From Variovorax fucosicus (GTDB taxonomy: Bacteria; Pseudomonadota; Gammaproteobacteria; Burkholderiales; Burkholderiaceae_C): DNA of 64,000 bases. Of this stretch, positions 8,053 to 19,199 are shown piece by piece (positions within the stretch are counted from its first letter, which is position 1; every line of letters starts with the position of its first letter). The translations under genes were made by a program, and so were the position numbers. The notes beneath the pieces were generated by a model. The model had not been told where the DNA came from, ran no database searches, and saw only the letters and a program-made list of their open reading frames with translations. The DNA lies in assembly GCF_030316825.1 (NCBI RefSeq), contig NZ_JASZYU010000003.1, positions 682,001-746,000 of the forward strand, written 5' to 3'.

Positions 8053-9002
8053 GCCGGCCCGGGCCGCGCTGCCTGCGCGCGGCCCAGCTTGCGACGCCCG
8101 GTCGACGCGATCGCGCCCACCAGGTGCTGCACGAAAGCCTGCGCCAGCGGCGGCAGCGTTCGGCCCTCGAGCGACAGCACCTGGAGCCGGCGCTGCTGCA
8201 ACTGCGCGTCGGCGAACGGGCGCGCCACCAGCGTGCCGGCATCGATCAGGTGCAGCACCGTGTGATGCCCCGCCAGCACGATGTCGGGGCTGCGCATCAA
8301 CGGCAGCAGCGCGGCGGAATAGTTGCTCACGAAGTTGGCGCGGTACTGCAGGCCCTGCTCGCTGCAAGCCAGGTCGAACAACTGGCGCGTGGTCGTGCCG
8401 CCGCGGCTGCCGACCGCAAGCGGATAGCGCACCACCTCGGCCACCGTCACCACGCGCTGGCGCGCCAGCGGATGGTCGGGGCACATCACGGCGAACACCG
8501 GCGCGACGGCCGAGTGCTCGATGCGCAGGCCCGGCTCGGGCGCCACCACGTACTTGAGGCCGATGTCGGCCTCGCCACGCACCAGCAGCGCGCTCACCTC
8601 GTCGGGTGCGCCGACGTGCAGTTCGAACTGGCTGCGCGCATGGGTCAGCTCGAACGTGCGCATCACGACCGGCATCAGGCTGCCGGCAAAGCCTTCGGTG
8701 CAGGCCGCGCGGATGCGGCCAGCGCGCTCGTCACCGAGGTTGCGCACCTGGTCGATCACCTGCCCGGCGTCGAGCACCGCATTGCGCAGGTGCGCGGCCA
8801 GCCGCTCGCCGGCGGCGGTGAGCGCCATGCCGCGGGCGCGGCGCTCGAACAGCGGCGTGCCAAGGCTCTCTTCGAGCTTGGTGATCTGGCGGCTGACGGC
8901 CGACGAAGCCACAAAGAGCCGCGCCGCCGCCTGGTTGACCGAGCCGCTGCGCGCCACTTCGAGGAAGTAGCGCATCGGGATGCTGAGCAGCGGCGTGGTC
9001 AT
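8037..9002 (-). CDS. LysR-type transcriptional regulator
   Basis: A 321-residue regulator with an N-terminal winged helix-turn-helix (MRYFLEVARSGSVNQAAARL, then SSAVSRQITKLEESLGTPLF) and a C-terminal periplasmic-binding-protein-like effector domain (residues about 95-300). It diverges from the M20 peptidase/Bug pair across 112 bp, the classic arrangement for LysR control of an adjacent catabolic unit. The likely targets are therefore those two genes and its own promoter; the inducer is unknown. The C-terminus (GPAQMPR) reads over the end of the YitT gene. Confidence 0.92.
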   Translation of the reverse strand: MTTPLLSIPMRYFLEVARSGSVNQAAARLFVASSAVSRQITKLEESLGTPLFERRARGMALTAAGERLAAHLRNAVLDAGQVIDQVRNLGDERAGRIRAACTEGFAGSLMPVVMRTFELTHARSQFELHVGAPDEVSALLVRGEADIGLKYVVAPEPGLRIEHSAVAPVFAVMCPDHPLARQRVVTVAEVVRYPLAVGSRGGTTTRQLFDLACSEQGLQYRANFVSNYSAALLPLMRSPDIVLAGHHTVLHLIDAGTLVARPFADAQLQQRRLQVLSLEGRTLPPLAQAFVQHLVGAIASTGRRKLGRAQAARPGPAQMPR

Positions 9003-9114
9003 GGAATGGAATGTATTGCTCTAAAGGCAATGGTAGCTTGCCAAATCGGTACTGGAAGCAACGCGCTTCAGGCTTTCAACTTGCATGCTGCCAAACGCAC
9101 AAGGATCACGCACC

Positions 9115-10557
9115 ATGTCACGCACCCGAGCCCTCGCCGCCGCCGTCGCCCCGTTCGACGACGGCCGCTTCTTCGCCGACCTGCAGCGGCGCATTGCCTT
9201 CCGCACCGAAAGCGACACCGGCGCCGCCACGCCCGCGCTCGGCGCCTACCTTGGCGAAGAACTCGCACCGGCGCTCGCCGCGCTGGGCTTCGTCTGCGAA
9301 CAGATCGACAACCCGGTGGCCAGCGGCGGCCCGTTCCTGATTGCGCGGCGCATCGAAGACCCTGCCCTGCCCACCGTTCTGGGCTACGGCCACGGCGACG
9401 TGGTCAGCGGACAGGACGCGCACTGGCGCGAGGGCCTCTCGCCCTGGACCCTGACTGCCGAGGGCATGCGCTGGTATGGCCGCGGCACCGCCGACAACAA
9501 GGGCCAGCACAGCATCAACCTCGCGGCGCTGGCGGCGGTGCTGGACGTGCGCGAGGGGCGCCTTGGCTACAACGTCACCTGGCTGATCGAGATGGGCGAG
9601 GAAGCCGCTTCGCCCGGCCTGCATGCGGTGTGCGAACAGCAACGCGACAAGCTGCGTGCCGACCTGCTGATCGCCTGCGATGGCCCGCGCGTGAGCGCAC
9701 AGCGGCCCACGCTGTTCCTGGGCTCGCGCGGCGCCGTCAACTTCACGCTGCGGCTCAGGAGCCGGCCGCGCGGCTACCACTCGGGCAACTGGGGCGGTGT
9801 GCTGGAGAACCCGGCCACGGTGCTGAGTCACGCCGTCGCGTCGCTGGCCGACGCCCGGGGACGCATCCTGGTCGACGCCTTGCGTCCGCCGCCGGTCAGC
9901 GACGCGGTGCGCCGCGCGCTGGCCGACATCGCGATCGGCACCGGCGCCGACGACCCGGCGCTCGATGACGGATGGGGCGAACCCGGCCTGAGCGCAGCCG
10001 AACGGCTGATGGGCTGGAACACGATCGAGGTGCTGGCGCTCGGCGCCGGCGCGCCGCAGCGGCCCGTGAACGCGATTCCCGCAGAGGCCGTGGCGCACTG
10101 CCAGTTGCGCTTCGTGGTCGGCACGCCATGGCGGCAGCTCCAGGACATCGTGCGGGCGCACCTCGACGCGCGCGGCTTCGGGCGCATCGAGGTGTCGATC
10201 ACGCTGAGCGGCGCCGCGACGCGCCTCGAACTGGACAACCCCTGGGTGGCCTGGGCCGACCGCTCGATCGAGACGAGCAGCGGCCAGCGCCCCGATGTGC
10301 TGCCGAACCTGGCCGGTTCGCTGCCCAACGACGTGTTTGCCGACCTGCTCGGCCTGCCCACGCTGTGGGTGCCGCACTCCTACCCGGCCTGCGCCCAGCA
10401 CGCGCCGAACGAGCACCTGCTGGCGCCGGTCGCGCGCGAAGGGCTGCAGATCATGGCCGGCCTGTACTGGGATCTCGGCGAGCCCGGGCAGGCGCCCTGG
10501 CAGGCCGGTGCGCTTGATCGCTCTTCCTCTTCCCTTCCTACCGAGTCCGTTGCATGA
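9115..10557 (+). CDS. M20 family metallopeptidase/deacylase
   Basis: Cytoplasmic zinc hydrolase of the ArgE/DapE/carboxypeptidase G2 family (480 residues). Metal-binding signatures are in order: GYGHGDVVSGQDAHW with the ligand His, WYGRGTADNKGQHSINL with the bridging Asp, and EMGEEAASPGL with the catalytic Glu pair; a dimerisation domain follows. I chose ATG 9115 because AAGGA lies 9 nt upstream; an upstream ATG at 9085 lacks such a site. It overlaps the Bug receptor by 4 nt, so hydrolysis of an imported conjugate or acylated amino acid is plausible but unproven. Confidence 0.87.
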   Translation: MSRTRALAAAVAPFDDGRFFADLQRRIAFRTESDTGAATPALGAYLGEELAPALAALGFVCEQIDNPVASGGPFLIARRIEDPALPTVLGYGHGDVVSGQDAHWREGLSPWTLTAEGMRWYGRGTADNKGQHSINLAALAAVLDVREGRLGYNVTWLIEMGEEAASPGLHAVCEQQRDKLRADLLIACDGPRVSAQRPTLFLGSRGAVNFTLRLRSRPRGYHSGNWGGVLENPATVLSHAVASLADARGRILVDALRPPPVSDAVRRALADIAIGTGADDPALDDGWGEPGLSAAERLMGWNTIEVLALGAGAPQRPVNAIPAEAVAHCQLRFVVGTPWRQLQDIVRAHLDARGFGRIEVSITLSGAATRLELDNPWVAWADRSIETSSGQRPDVLPNLAGSLPNDVFADLLGLPTLWVPHSYPACAQHAPNEHLLAPVAREGLQIMAGLYWDLGEPGQAPWQAGALDRSSSSLPTESVA

Positions 10558-11525
10558 AAACCCGCCATCTTCTTTTGCTGTCCCTGTTCGCCGTCTTCGC
10601 CGCAACCCCTGCGCTGGCCCAGGACGCCTGGCCGGCCAAGCCCGTCAAGCTGGTGGTGCCGTTTCCGCCCGGCGGCGGTACCGACCTGGTGGCCCGTGCC
10701 ATGGGCCAGAAGCTGTCGGAACGGCTCAAGCAGCCGGTGGTCATCGACAACCGGCCCGGTGCCTCGACCATCATCGGCACCGATGCCGTGGCCAAGGCTG
10801 CGCCCGATGGCTATACGCTGCTGCTGTCGGGCTCGACCAGCTACAGCGTGAACCCCGCGCTGCGCGCGAAGCTGCCCTACGACCCGGTGAAAGATCTGGC
10901 GCCGATCGCCATCGTGGCGCGCGCCCCGCTGGCGCTGGTGGTGAGCGGCAATGCGCCATGGCGCACGGTGAACGAGTTGATCGCTGCAGCGAAAGCCAAG
11001 CCGAAAAGCGTCCGCTACGCGAGCTTCGGTGCCGGCTCGGGCCCGCAGTTGGCCGCCGAGCTGTTCGCACTGGCGGGAGGCGTGCAGTTGCAGGAGATCC
11101 CGTACAAGGGCAGCGCCCAGAGCACGGTGGCGCTGATCGGCGGGGAAATCGAGATGGGGGTCGACACCGTGGCCAGCGTTGCGCCCCAGGTGCGCGCCGG
11201 CAAGCTGCGTGCGCTGGGCATCGTCGGCGCGACGCGTTCGAGCCTGCTGCCCGATGTGCCGACGCTCGCGGAACTGAAGCTGCCGGAGGCCACCTTCGAC
11301 GCCTGGTACGCGCTGGCGGCACCGGCGAGAACGCCGGCCCCGGTGGTACAGGTGCTGCTGCGCGAAGTCAGCGCAGTGATGGCCGATGCGGGCCTGCAGG
11401 CGCAGCTGCGCACCCAGGGCATGGAGCCGGTCGTGATCGGCCCGCAGCCGTTCCGGGCGCAGATGGAGAGCGAAATTGCACGCTACCGTGCATTGGCCCA
11501 TCGCGCCGGCATCGTGGCCGAATAG
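10554..11525 (+). CDS. Bug-family (TctC-like) periplasmic solute-binding protein
   Basis: Extracytoplasmic receptor of the tripartite tricarboxylate transporter type (323 residues). The signal peptide is clear (MKTRHLLLLSLFAVFAATPA, cleavage after ALAQ), followed by the family start WPAKPVKLVVPFPPGGGTD and the ligand-loop segment VIDNRPGASTIIGTD. No TctA/TctB membrane genes lie nearby, as is usual for the expanded Bug family in Burkholderiales, so it is an orphan receptor that may share a transporter. Expressed with the M20 hydrolase, probably under the divergent LysR. Confidence 0.93.
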   Translation: MKTRHLLLLSLFAVFAATPALAQDAWPAKPVKLVVPFPPGGGTDLVARAMGQKLSERLKQPVVIDNRPGASTIIGTDAVAKAAPDGYTLLLSGSTSYSVNPALRAKLPYDPVKDLAPIAIVARAPLALVVSGNAPWRTVNELIAAAKAKPKSVRYASFGAGSGPQLAAELFALAGGVQLQEIPYKGSAQSTVALIGGEIEMGVDTVASVAPQVRAGKLRALGIVGATRSSLLPDVPTLAELKLPEATFDAWYALAAPARTPAPVVQVLLREVSAVMADAGLQAQLRTQGMEPVVIGPQPFRAQMESEIARYRALAHRAGIVAE

Positions 11526-11548
11526 ACGGGCCCGGAACGCTCAGGAGC

Positions 11549-12088
11549 TCAGGCCTTGCCGGCCGGCTTGTACGCGGCGATGCCGTCCACGACTTCCTTC
11601 TTGGCGGCGTCGATGCCTTCCCAGCCGAGCACCTTGACCCATTTGCCCTCTTCCAGATCCTTGTAGTGCTCGAAGAAGTGGCTGATGGCCTTCAGGCGCA
11701 TCGGGTTCACGTCGTCGATCGACTTCCAGTGGCTGTAGATCGGCAGCACCTTGGTGGTGGGCACGGCCAGCACCTTGCCGTCGACGCCGGCTTCGTCTTC
11801 CATCATCAAAATGCCGAGCGGGCGGCACGGCACCACGACGCCGGGCAGCAGCGGGTACGGCGCAATCACCAGCACGTCGACCGGATCGCCGTCGCCGCTC
11901 AGGGTTTGCGGCACGTAGCCGTAGTTGGCCGGGTAGTACATGGCCGTCGTCATGAAACGGTCGACAAACAGCGCGCCCGATTCCTTGTCGACTTCGTACT
12001 TGATCGGGTCCGAGTTCATCGGAATCTCGATCACCACATTGAATGCATCGGGGATGTTCTTGCCGGGGGAAACTTTGTCGAAGGACAT
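11549..12088 (-). CDS. ppa: Soluble inorganic pyrophosphatase (family I)
   Basis: Cytoplasmic Mg-dependent enzyme hydrolysing pyrophosphate to phosphate, pulling biosynthetic reactions forward. The 179-residue product has the family I active-site block GDGDPVDVLVIAPYPL and the second acidic site MMEDEAGVDGKVLAVP, plus YEVDKESGALFVDRF near the N-terminus. ATG 12088 is the first start that fits the family; no strong ribosome binding site precedes it. It is divergent from the membrane pyrophosphatase gene, so two enzymes with the same substrate share one control region. Confidence 0.96.
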   Translation of the reverse strand: MSFDKVSPGKNIPDAFNVVIEIPMNSDPIKYEVDKESGALFVDRFMTTAMYYPANYGYVPQTLSGDGDPVDVLVIAPYPLLPGVVVPCRPLGILMMEDEAGVDGKVLAVPTTKVLPIYSHWKSIDDVNPMRLKAISHFFEHYKDLEEGKWVKVLGWEGIDAAKKEVVDGIAAYKPAGKA

Positions 12089-12342
12089 GTCTTTTAGGAG
12101 TTGATTGAAAGGAAGGCGCCGGATTCGGACAAACCCGAAGTTTAAGACCCGTGTCACAGACCGGTCGCACCAAACCCGACTTTTGCCTGTAAATTGCCGC
12201 CGTTGGCCAATCGGTTCCCTGTCTTTGATGGCGGTGGGCTTCGAGGAAGCAACGCGACGGAAGCTCAGACCCCGTATGCGTTGCACGCAGGGCCAGGGCT
12301 TTCGTCTCCACAAGTCGCAACGAACTACTGGAGATGCAAAGC
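12089..12342. other. Divergent intergenic region between ppa and hppA
   Basis: About 250 bp without a gene, holding the 5' ends of both pyrophosphatase genes. It is visibly more AT-rich than its surroundings near 12175-12200 (TTTTGCCTGTAAATTG). I see no hexamer pair good enough to name a promoter. The only firm signal is GGAG at 12330-12333, 9 nt before hppA ATG 12343. Confidence 0.4.
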
Positions 12343-14832
<2,490 letters not shown>

Positions 14833-14928
14833 GCATGCCGAGCCCGGCCGCTGTCGAAAGCGGCTGGGAGGGCGAGCGCCGCCGAGGAAGCGTTTTCTAC
14901 GACCCGGCGCAGATGGCGCGCCGCTCCG

Positions 14929-16542
14929 CTACAGCAGGTCTTCCGGCACCAGCGGCCCCAGCACGGTGTTCTTGAAGCGCTGCAGCCAGGTCGACTCGGG
15001 CTCCGTGGTGAGGATCATTTCCTTGTCGTCGTCCATCGTCAGCCATTCGATCGTGCTCTTGTTGGCGAGCAGCCGCAGGCGGTAGGCGCTCTCGAGCTTG
15101 CTGATGTTGATGATGCGCAGCAGTTCGCGCGCGAGCTGCGGGCTGTCGACCACGATGCCGAGCTCGGTGTTCTGCGTGGCCGAGCGCGGGTCGAGGTTGA
15201 CCGAGCCGATGAACAGCTTGCGCTTGTCGACCACCGCCGTCTTGGCATGCAGCCGCCCCAGCGATTTGCCGAACATGCCGAGCCGCTGGTTGCGCGTGGT
15301 GCGCGCCGGGCTCAGCTCGTACAGCTCGACGCCCGCTATCAGCAGCCGCTCCCGGTAGCGTGCATAGCCGCTGTGCACCAGCGGCTCGTCGTTGGCGGCG
15401 AGCGAGTTGGTCAGCATGGTCACGCTCACGTCGCGCTTGCGCAGCGCCTCGAAGGCCTCCATGCCGCGCTCGCCGGGCACCAGGTAGGGCGAGGTCAGCA
15501 GAACGTCGCTCTCGGCGGTGAGCAACTGCGTCCAGAAGCGCATGGTGACGCTGGTGGCCAGCGCCTCGTCGGCGGTCATGTAGCGCAGCTTGGTCGGCGG
15601 GTCGGCCACCGCATTGGCCGGGCCCCAGAGCAGGCCCATGCGGCCGGCGTCGAGTTCTTCGCCGATCGGGCCGTAGCCGAGCACGTCGGTCGGCGGCAGC
15701 ACCACCTTGGGCGGCGGGCCGGCCATGCCGACGCGCTCGTCGAACTCCTCGGTCATCGCGGCGCGGCCGGTGTGGGGTTTGACGATGTTGGCGATCGGAT
15801 AGACCTCTTCGCTGTTCCAGTAGGTGTCGAAGATGTCCGCCAGCTGCGGCACGACCTTGCCGACCACCACGGCGTCCATGTCGACGAAGTTCTGCGCGCT
15901 GTTGAGCAGGAAATACTCGTCCGCGATATTGCGCCCGCCGGCCACGGCCATCACGCCGTCGGCGATGAACAGCTTGTTGTGCATACGGTGGTTGAGCCGC
16001 CGGATGTCGAAGGCGGAGGCAATGAAGCGGCCGGCGAGCTGGTCGCGCGCGCAGCAGAACGGGTTGAACAGGCGCACCTCGATGTTGGGCGTGGCGGCCA
16101 GCGCCAGCAGCAGCTGGTCGGTGTGGGCGGTGTACAGGTCGTCGACCAGCAGCCGCACCCGCACGCCTCGCAACGCAGCCTCCTTCAGCGTTCGCAGCAG
16201 CAATCCGCCGGCGCCGTCGTTCTCGATCACGTAGTACTGCACGTCGAGCGAGCGCTGGGCCCGGCGGGCGAGCTCGATGCGCGCGTCGAGCGAATAGACG
16301 CCCAGCGGCATCAGGCGAAAGCCCGAATGCTCGCCCGGCGGCGTCGAGGCGGCAACGATCTTCGCGAGGGCCGTGGCGGGGTCGGGCGCGAGCGCGGCGG
16401 TCTCGTTCATGACGGTGCGCGGGGGCAAGGTGCCGCAGGCGCCGAGCAGCGCCGCCAGGCCCAGCGCGAGCATGGCCCGCAGGCCACGCCGAAGCCGGGG
16501 CAGGCATAAGATAGCGCCTATCTGTTCGAAGGAATTGGCCAT
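14929..16542 (-). CDS. Phospholipase D family lipoprotein (cardiolipin synthase-like)
   Basis: Protein of about 537 residues with two PLD half-domains, as in cardiolipin synthases ClsA-C and related phosphatidyltransferases. HKD motifs are His188-Lys190-Asp195 (MHNKLFIADG) and His432-Lys434-Asp439 (LHAKTAVVDKRKLFIGSVNL), each followed by the usual Gly/Asn/Ser. A lipobox (LALGLAALLGAC) near the N-terminus implies membrane anchoring. The start is uncertain: ATG 16542 keeps a basic n-region (RLRRGLRA) but has no clear ribosome site and shares CATG with the divergent gene; ATG 16473 would begin directly at the hydrophobic core. Phospholipid remodelling is likely; exact substrate unknown. Confidence 0.85.
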   Translation of the reverse strand: MANSFEQIGAILCLPRLRRGLRAMLALGLAALLGACGTLPPRTVMNETAALAPDPATALAKIVAASTPPGEHSGFRLMPLGVYSLDARIELARRAQRSLDVQYYVIENDGAGGLLLRTLKEAALRGVRVRLLVDDLYTAHTDQLLLALAATPNIEVRLFNPFCCARDQLAGRFIASAFDIRRLNHRMHNKLFIADGVMAVAGGRNIADEYFLLNSAQNFVDMDAVVVGKVVPQLADIFDTYWNSEEVYPIANIVKPHTGRAAMTEEFDERVGMAGPPPKVVLPPTDVLGYGPIGEELDAGRMGLLWGPANAVADPPTKLRYMTADEALATSVTMRFWTQLLTAESDVLLTSPYLVPGERGMEAFEALRKRDVSVTMLTNSLAANDEPLVHSGYARYRERLLIAGVELYELSPARTTRNQRLGMFGKSLGRLHAKTAVVDKRKLFIGSVNLDPRSATQNTELGIVVDSPQLARELLRIINISKLESAYRLRLLANKSTIEWLTMDDDKEMILTTEPESTWLQRFKNTVLGPLVPEDLL

Positions 16543-17095
16543 GACGATACGGTTCAATCAGTTGCTTGCGTGGGTGCCGATGATGCTCTGTTTCGGCGCT
16601 GCCACGCCAGCTTTGGCAGCACTCGATGTCGGCGAAAAGGTGGCTCCCTTCACGGCGCCGGCGGCATTGGCGGGAAAGCCCTTCACCTATTCGCTCTCCC
16701 AGGCGCTGGCCAAGGGCCCGGTCGTGGTGTATTTCTTCCCGGCTGCGTTTTCGGTGGGTTGCTCGATCGAAGCCCATGCCTTCGCCGACGCCATTGATCA
16801 GTTCGCAGCACTGAACACCACGGTTATCGGTGTTTCTACCGATGACATGGACACGCTGTCGAAATTCTCGAACCAGGCCTGCCAGGGCAAGTTTCCGGTC
16901 GCCTCGGACGAAACCAAGAACATCAGCAAGTCGTTCGACGCGATCATGCAGACCCGGCCCGACTATGCCAACCGTATCTCGTACGTGATTGCGCCCAACG
17001 GCGCCGTGGCGTCGTACTACCAGAGCCTGAACCCGTTCAAGCATGTCGAGAAGATGCTGGCCGCGGTCAGGGAGTTGCCCCAGAACAAGAAATAA
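16541..17095 (+). CDS. Periplasmic peroxiredoxin (AhpC/TSA family)
   Basis: Thiol peroxidase reducing peroxides with a cysteine nucleophile. The 184-residue product has a signal peptide (WVPMMLCFGAATPALA) and a thioredoxin-fold core. The peroxidatic motif is PAAFSVGC with Cys74, Ser replacing the more usual Thr of PxxxTxxC. A second Cys at 114 (SNQACQGKF) could be the resolving residue. GAAGGA lies 9 nt before ATG 16541. The following metal-hydrolase gene starts 1 nt after its stop, so the two are co-transcribed. The signal peptide distinguishes it from cytoplasmic BCP-type enzymes; its electron donor is unknown. Confidence 0.85.
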   Translation: MTIRFNQLLAWVPMMLCFGAATPALAALDVGEKVAPFTAPAALAGKPFTYSLSQALAKGPVVVYFFPAAFSVGCSIEAHAFADAIDQFAALNTTVIGVSTDDMDTLSKFSNQACQGKFPVASDETKNISKSFDAIMQTRPDYANRISYVIAPNGAVASYYQSLNPFKHVEKMLAAVRELPQNKK

Positions 17096-17096
17096 G

Positions 17097-17915
17097 GTGG
17101 CCACCCTCGCCGTCCGCCGCCTGCTGATCGACCTGGAGGCGCCGGTGGCGCGCCACTGGTGCGGCGGCGACGCCTTCCGGACCGCGCTGCTCAACGCGCT
17201 GTCGATGAGCTTTCCGGCCGGCGAGCAGTTCTTCATCGACGCGGTGCGCGCCGGGGTGCAGGCCCTTCCGGCCGACCGGCAAGAAAGCTGGCGCGAGGCG
17301 ATCAAGGGCTTCATCGGCCAGGAGGCGGCGCACCGGCGCATCCATGTGCGCTTCAACGAGCATCTGGCGCGGCAAGGCCTGGTCGACCAATGGACGCCAC
17401 GCATGCTCGAGCAGCAGAAGCTGCTCGCGGGCACCGACCCGCGCCATGCGATCGCGGTCACCGCCGCCACCGAGCACTTCACCGCGATGATGGGCGAATG
17501 GCTGCTGGCCCACCCCGAGGCGCTGGCCGGCGCCGAGCCGCGGCTGCAGACGCTCTGGCTCTGGCACAGCGCCGAAGAAACCGAGCACAAGGCCGCCGCC
17601 TTCGACCTCTACCGCGCGCTCGACGGCAACCATGCCTGGCGGGTGCGCTGGTTCCGGCGCATCACGACCTCATTTCTGCTCGACGTGGCACGCCAGACGC
17701 TGGCCAACCTGAGGCGCGATGGCACGTTGTGGCGTTTCGGCACCTGGCGCAGCGCAGCACGGCTTTTGTTCGGGCGGCAGGGTCTGGTACGGCAGAACAT
17801 CGGCGCCTGGCGCGACTACCTGCGTGAAGACTTTCACCCGGCGCAGCACGACAGCGATTTGTCGGCACGCTGGCTGGCGGCCCACCGCGACCAGTACCTG
17901 CCCGTCGGCGCCTAG
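17097..17915 (+). CDS. Predicted metal-dependent hydrolase (PF10118-like)
   Basis: A 272-residue cytoplasmic protein of the family called predicted metal-dependent hydrolase; no reaction is established. Typical segments are LSMSFPAGEQFFIDAVRAG, KGFIGQEAAHRRIHVRFNEH and WLWHSAEETEHKAAAFDLYR. The paired Glu/His residues in these helices look like a ferritin- or heme-oxygenase-like metal site. The start is GTG 17097, directly after the peroxiredoxin stop. Pairing with a peroxiredoxin could point to redox or lipid-peroxide handling, which is only an inference. Confidence 0.75.
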   Translation: MATLAVRRLLIDLEAPVARHWCGGDAFRTALLNALSMSFPAGEQFFIDAVRAGVQALPADRQESWREAIKGFIGQEAAHRRIHVRFNEHLARQGLVDQWTPRMLEQQKLLAGTDPRHAIAVTAATEHFTAMMGEWLLAHPEALAGAEPRLQTLWLWHSAEETEHKAAAFDLYRALDGNHAWRVRWFRRITTSFLLDVARQTLANLRRDGTLWRFGTWRSAARLLFGRQGLVRQNIGAWRDYLREDFHPAQHDSDLSARWLAAHRDQYLPVGA

Positions 17916-17926
17916 TGCGCCTCGTC

Positions 17927-18265
17927 CTAGTATTTGATCGTGACGCCGGCCTTTGCGCCGGCGCTGTTCTTTCCGTCCGACTTGACGCCGGCCGAGAACG
18001 ACACATTGCCGCCCGTGCTGGCGCCGGCCGAGTACGCAGGCCGGGGGCCCGAAGTGTCGACACCGCCATAGACGCCACTTCCGTCAGGCCGCTCCACACC
18101 CATCACGGCGCCTTTGGTATTGGCCGAATCTTCGGTCGAAGTCACGTTCGGGGCGACGTACACGGTTCCCTTGTCGCTGGTCTGAACTGGCACCTTGACT
18201 TCCTGCGCGGACGCGGCCGCACAGCAGGCGGCCAAAGCGAGCGAGGCAATAACGGATCTGTTCAT
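17927..18265 (-). CDS. Small exported hypothetical protein
   Basis: A 112-residue protein I do not recognise. A cleavable signal peptide is clear (MNRSVIASLALAACCAAASA, cut before QEVKV). The mature part is rich in Gly, Ser, Ala, Lys and Asp, lacks cysteine, and alternates polar and small residues (NVSFSAGVKSDGKNSAGAK) before ending in a terminal aromatic (GVTIKY). This suggests an extended beta or surface-exposed periplasmic protein. It lies 8 bp after the 308-residue gene and may be the last gene of the lipid operon, or separate from it. Confidence 0.6.
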   Translation of the reverse strand: MNRSVIASLALAACCAAASAQEVKVPVQTSDKGTVYVAPNVTSTEDSANTKGAVMGVERPDGSGVYGGVDTSGPRPAYSAGASTGGNVSFSAGVKSDGKNSAGAKAGVTIKY

Positions 18266-18272
18266 GCCCCCA

Positions 18273-19199
18273 TCATGCCTCGGTCGGCCCGCTCGTGGTG
18301 TCGACGGCCACCCCTTGCGCCTGTGCCAGCTGAAAGCGTTGCAACAGGCTGTGAAGCATTTCAGTCGAGAGGCCGTGGATCACGAGCCGGTGCCCGGCCC
18401 GCAAGGTCGACAGCGGTACCAGCGGATGCTTGTTGTTGACCAGCACCAGATGCTCCGGCGCGGCCAGCAGCGTGGCCGCATAGATGCCGATGGTCTCGTC
18501 GAGCTGCAGCGAGTTGGCGGCACGCCAGAAGTCGTTGTCGGTCAGCATCAGCTGGTAGAGCGGCGTGAAGAGTTCGATCGCGCTCTGCAGATCCAGAAAG
18601 TTGAGCCGGCCCTGCGGCATGTCTTCGAGCTTAAGGCCCGGCTCACGGATCATCGAAAAGTCGATGTGCTCGGGCTTGCGCAGCGCCAACCCCTGCTCGC
18701 GCAGCGCCTTGTTCAGCCGGATCACGAAGTTGAAAAGGTTCAGGTCGTGCTTCAGGAACATGTGGTCCTTCAGCGCGTCGATGTCGGCCGGCTCCAGCGG
18801 GTTCGTGTCCACCGGCGCCGGCGAGTTGCGGCCGATGAAGGTCAGCACCTGCGATCCCAGATGGAAATGCCGCAGGATCAGCCAGTTCGCCTCGGGCGAC
18901 ACGAAGCGCTTGAGACCCCAGGCCAGAAACTGGTGCAGCAGCCCCGAGTGGGCCCAGTTGCGCGGCACGAACACCTTGCAGACCTGGAACAGGATGATGA
19001 ACAGGCGCGCCAGCGGCCGCAGGAACGGCAGCAGGTACTGGCGCGAGGCCGAACTCGAATCGGTGAGCCAGGCGCTCTTGACCTCGTCCGGCAGCGGCGT
19101 GCTCTGGTCGAGATACAGCGCGAGCCAGGGGCTGGGGTCGCGCTCGTCCCAGGGGCGGGACAGGAAGTCGGGCGCGGCCGAAGACTCGGGCCGGGTCAT
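18273..19199 (-). CDS. Uncharacterised protein of the ketosynthase/desaturase operon
   Basis: A 308-residue protein with no family I can name. It has one strongly hydrophobic helix near residues 58-80 (LARLFIILFQVCKVFVP) and clusters of aromatic, His and Asp residues further on (ANWLILRHFHLGSQ, DHMFLKHDLNLFNFVI, LMLTDNDFWRAANSL). These suggest a helical, membrane-associated protein. There is no signal peptide. Its ATG overlaps the ketosynthase fusion stop by 4 nt, so it is translated with it and probably works in the same pathway, as an accessory or enzyme of unknown type. Confidence 0.7.
   Translation of the reverse strand: MTRPESSAAPDFLSRPWDERDPSPWLALYLDQSTPLPDEVKSAWLTDSSSASRQYLLPFLRPLARLFIILFQVCKVFVPRNWAHSGLLHQFLAWGLKRFVSPEANWLILRHFHLGSQVLTFIGRNSPAPVDTNPLEPADIDALKDHMFLKHDLNLFNFVIRLNKALREQGLALRKPEHIDFSMIREPGLKLEDMPQGRLNFLDLQSAIELFTPLYQLMLTDNDFWRAANSLQLDETIGIYAATLLAAPEHLVLVNNKHPLVPLSTLRAGHRLVIHGLSTEMLHSLLQRFQLAQAQGVAVDTTSGPTEA

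Noticed and set aside
14833..14928. Terminator between hppA and the PLD gene
   Set aside because: A GCCGCT/AGCGGC hairpin exists shortly after the hppA stop but has no T tract, so it is not supported as an intrinsic terminator.
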